Source: Firmicutes bacterium ADurb.Bin182
Lineage (GTDB): Bacteria; Bacillota; Clostridia; Christensenellales; CAG-138
DNA: 46,343 nucleotides
Assembly (NCBI GenBank): GCA_002070205.1
Contig: MWCU01000082.1
Coordinates: forward strand, 1 to 46,343
Direction of reading: 5' to 3'
The notes under the pieces were generated by a model, which did no database searches, had not been told where the DNA came from, and saw nothing but the letters and a program-made list of their open reading frames with translations. A program made the position numbers and the translations under genes. Positions 44,860-46,343 of this stretch are shown here, piece by piece. Each line of letters starts with the position of its first letter. The stretch's first letter is position 1.

Positions 44860-45188
44860 ATATTTTGTGGGTGCCTCACTTGGTACGGTGATTTAACATA
44901 CATATTCAAGCTGGGTAATACAAGCCAAAGAGTGCAGAAGATAAACATACAGGATTCCACAAGAATGGTTTGTTTTAACAATGTTGATCGAACAATTACA
45001 GAAGATGATGCCGTCCATATATACGGTGGTTAACAAGGAGATGAGTAATTTTACTTTGCACGTAAATTAACTTGGAAAAGGGGCGTGCATTTTATCCTTT
45101 GATAGTAGATTAGCCACCGCATGATAGGGAGCTAAACCTATCATAAAAGACTTGTTTCCGATAACGCACAAAAGTGTAATGATAGGGG

Positions 45189-45209
45189 GACATGTTTCCA
45201 CGAACGTAA
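45189..45209 (+). repeat. Isolated left box B1 (DMFPRT then stop)
   Basis: GACATGTTTCCACGAACG encodes DMFPRT and is followed directly by TAA. It is the same left box as in scars A and B and has no matching right box of its own. Confidence 0.55.
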
Positions 45210-45228
45210 TGAGCCTACTAATACCTTT

Positions 45229-45343
45229 GTCGACCTATTCCCGCGAACGGACAACTAGACAACACAGACCAGACATCAAAACGAGCCTATCGTGCCACGT
45301 TGAGTGTTGTTATCTGCTGGGTGCGTCCAGACTAAATCAATAA
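45229..45343 (+). repeat. Composite scar B
   Basis: The left box encodes VDLFPRTDN then TAG (45229-45258). After 46 nt from the ACG codon the right box encodes HVECCYLLGASRLNQ then TAA (45296-45343). The layout matches scar A. HVEC is the common variant of this position in the RlmCD/RumA family. Confidence 0.6.
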
Positions 45344-45527
45344 ATGCTAATGCAAGTGCGAATTTATGGGACATCTGGGTGCCATCCATGGCTGGGTGAG
45401 CAGTTCATGGAGGATGTGATAAGATTTAACTAGTATTGATTAAATTTGCTAAATTTGCTATATTAAAAATAATTATTCATATACGTTTATTATTTTATAG
45501 AATAAATCATATTTGAGGTAAAAATTC

Positions 45528-46148
45528 ATGATTTCTAAAAAAGACGAATTCAAGAAAAATAAGCGTATTCAAAATATTTATCAATATATGAATCAGAAAA
45601 GTACTGAAGATCTTGTCGCAATAGTAAAAATATATAATTCGATGGGTTATTCAGACAATACAAAAAGCATATGGGAACCTCCAGCAGTTGATAGTCTTTT
45701 AGAATCCTATTTATCAGCTAAGCAGATAATTAAGGAGCGTGCTTCATCGAGTATAGAAATAAATAAAACGGTGAGAGAAAAAGAGCTTTTTTGGGAGAAA
45801 AGCACCCCCTGTTATAAGTGTCATATAAACCCCGCAAAAGAAGGTTTAGACTTTAAACATAAATATCAAGTAGGACAGCATTGGGAATACAATGCGATAG
45901 TAAAAACATACGAAATAAACACATACCATCATTTTTTTTGTGAGGCGTGTGCAACTAAATATAAATCAAGAAAGAAAATCATACATATTTTAGAAATCAT
46001 AGCAAATATATTAGTTCTACCCATTATACTTCTTTTTATTTTTAACCTTTATATTGTAGCAATTATATTATGCTGTTTATTGCCATTGCCATATTTTTTT
46101 AATTATCTTAATAATAACTGGGCCGAATCGCCAAAACTTAGCCGGTAA
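45528..46148 (+). CDS. Uncharacterised membrane protein with CxxC pairs
   Basis: 206 residues with a long polar N-terminus (1-90), two CxxC pairs (Cys95/98 and Cys138/141) that could form a zinc ribbon, and two C-terminal transmembrane helices (about 152-172 and 173-193). I do not recognise a family. Codon use is very AT-rich. The ATG at 45528 is preceded by GAGG. It lies alone between scars B and C, as a single-gene block. Confidence 0.7.
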   Translation: MISKKDEFKKNKRIQNIYQYMNQKSTEDLVAIVKIYNSMGYSDNTKSIWEPPAVDSLLESYLSAKQIIKERASSSIEINKTVREKELFWEKSTPCYKCHINPAKEGLDFKHKYQVGQHWEYNAIVKTYEINTYHHFFCEACATKYKSRKKIIHILEIIANILVLPIILLFIFNLYIVAIILCCLLPLPYFFNYLNNNWAESPKLSR

Positions 46149-46206
46149 TTGTAAAATCAAGCACAGACTTATCTGAAAAAAGAAGAGGAAAGGTCATATG
46201 TCCTTG

Positions 46207-46310
46207 GACGTTTTCACACGACGTTCTCTTTGTGCGGAAACATAGTCAGCAGTTGACTTCGGACGACGCACGTTGAGACGGTGGTATTGATGTCAAGGGT
46301 TGAGAAGTGA
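46207..46310 (+). repeat. Composite scar C with an apparent natural gene end
   Basis: A degenerate left box (GACGTTTTCACACGACG, 46207-46223; 13 of 17-18 positions like scar A) is followed after about 45 nt by a right box encoding HVETVVLMSRVEK and TGA (46269-46310). This right box is the best match to a real RlmCD/RumA C-terminus in the window. Confidence 0.65.
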
Positions 46311-46317
46311 GTGTGTC

Positions 46318-46342
46318 AAAAGTCCAGTAATATTGGGCTTTT
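46318..46342 (+). terminator. Terminator-like hairpin after scar C
   Basis: AAAAGTCCA / TGGGCTTTT pairs over nine positions (one G-T pair) just eight bases after the stop of the HVETVV tail. This would be the expected place for the terminator of the gene whose 3' end is preserved here. The window ends at this point. Confidence 0.5.
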
Positions 46343-46343
46343 C

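Larger units (their letters stand above)
44860..45527. other. Gap with hairpin and scar B
   Basis: No supported gene in 668 nt. It holds an 8-bp inverted repeat ATGATAGG/CCTATCAT at 45121-45143 without a T-run, one extra left box encoding DMFPRT then TAA (45189-45209), and scar B. A 63-codon frame ending at 45343 is formed by these pieces. Confidence 0.5.

Noticed and set aside
41464..46310. Classical integron with attC sites
   Set aside because: The boxes do not match RYYYAAC/GTTRRRY, no integrase is present, and the boxes translate into a methyltransferase end, which explains them better. A functionally similar array is not excluded.

Overview
The window looks like the chromosome of an anaerobic Gram-positive bacterium of the class Clostridia (Bacillota). 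Supporting signs are a glgB-glgC-glgD-glgA glycogen operon with the GlgD regulatory paralogue, iron-sulfur type two-subunit L-serine dehydratase, YycJ/WalJ and RlmH, a PadR-DUF2812 pair, YhaM-type exoribonuclease, a ProX-type tRNA deacylase, strong AGGAGG ribosome binding sites and frequent GTG/TTG starts. The species cannot be named from sequence alone. A dedicated glutaminyl-tRNA synthetase next to gltX is less common in this class.

Positions 1-38,400 are core-like, of fairly balanced base composition and densely packed. Left to right: a minus-strand operon yhaM / alpha-glucosidase / radC / phosphosugar mutase (153-5322); an ECF sigma factor with its membrane anti-sigma partner (5501-6758); serine dehydratase sdaAB-sdaAA (6855-8405); a plus-strand run corA-murA-walJ-CPBP protease-rlmH (8615-13190); small flavin, VOC, DUF998 and SDR genes (13227-16008), two of them damaged; a branched-chain amino acid ABC transporter livJ-H-M-G-F (16122-20952); a GNAT protein, a frameshifted membrane protein and padR-DUF2812 (21248-23675); tRNA charging genes proX-like, glnS, gltX (23886-27657); the glycogen operon (27771-33565); a ModE-like regulator with lplA (33670-34984); a patatin-like protein, a YcxB-like protein, an HD protein and a PHP phosphoesterase broken by an in-frame TGA (35174-38273).

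Positions 38,400-46,343 are visibly AT-richer and accessory. All genes point the same way and many resemble defence genes: an AbiE-type toxin-antitoxin pair, a 5'-damaged P-loop protein, a small PD-(D/E)XK nuclease-like protein, a NucS-like nuclease joined to an EVE/PUA-like domain, an HNH nuclease, and a membrane protein with a CxxC pair. Between them are decayed coding remnants and at least three copies of an unusual composite repeat. Each repeat encodes, in two separated boxes, the C-terminal signature of the RlmCD/RumA 23S rRNA uracil methyltransferase (VDMFPRTD ... HVETVVLMSR), with no methyltransferase body anywhere in the window. The 3' end of that gene is a known integration target for mobile elements, so these are best read as recombination scars separating cassette-like blocks. 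This is the most interesting feature of the window.

Several disruptions occur outside the island: a TAG in the DUF998 gene, a TGA in the PHP gene, an A7 frameshift in a membrane protein gene, a truncated GNAT, and a catalytic Asp to Asn change in the patatin-like protein. No tRNA, rRNA, CRISPR array or integrase gene was recognised.
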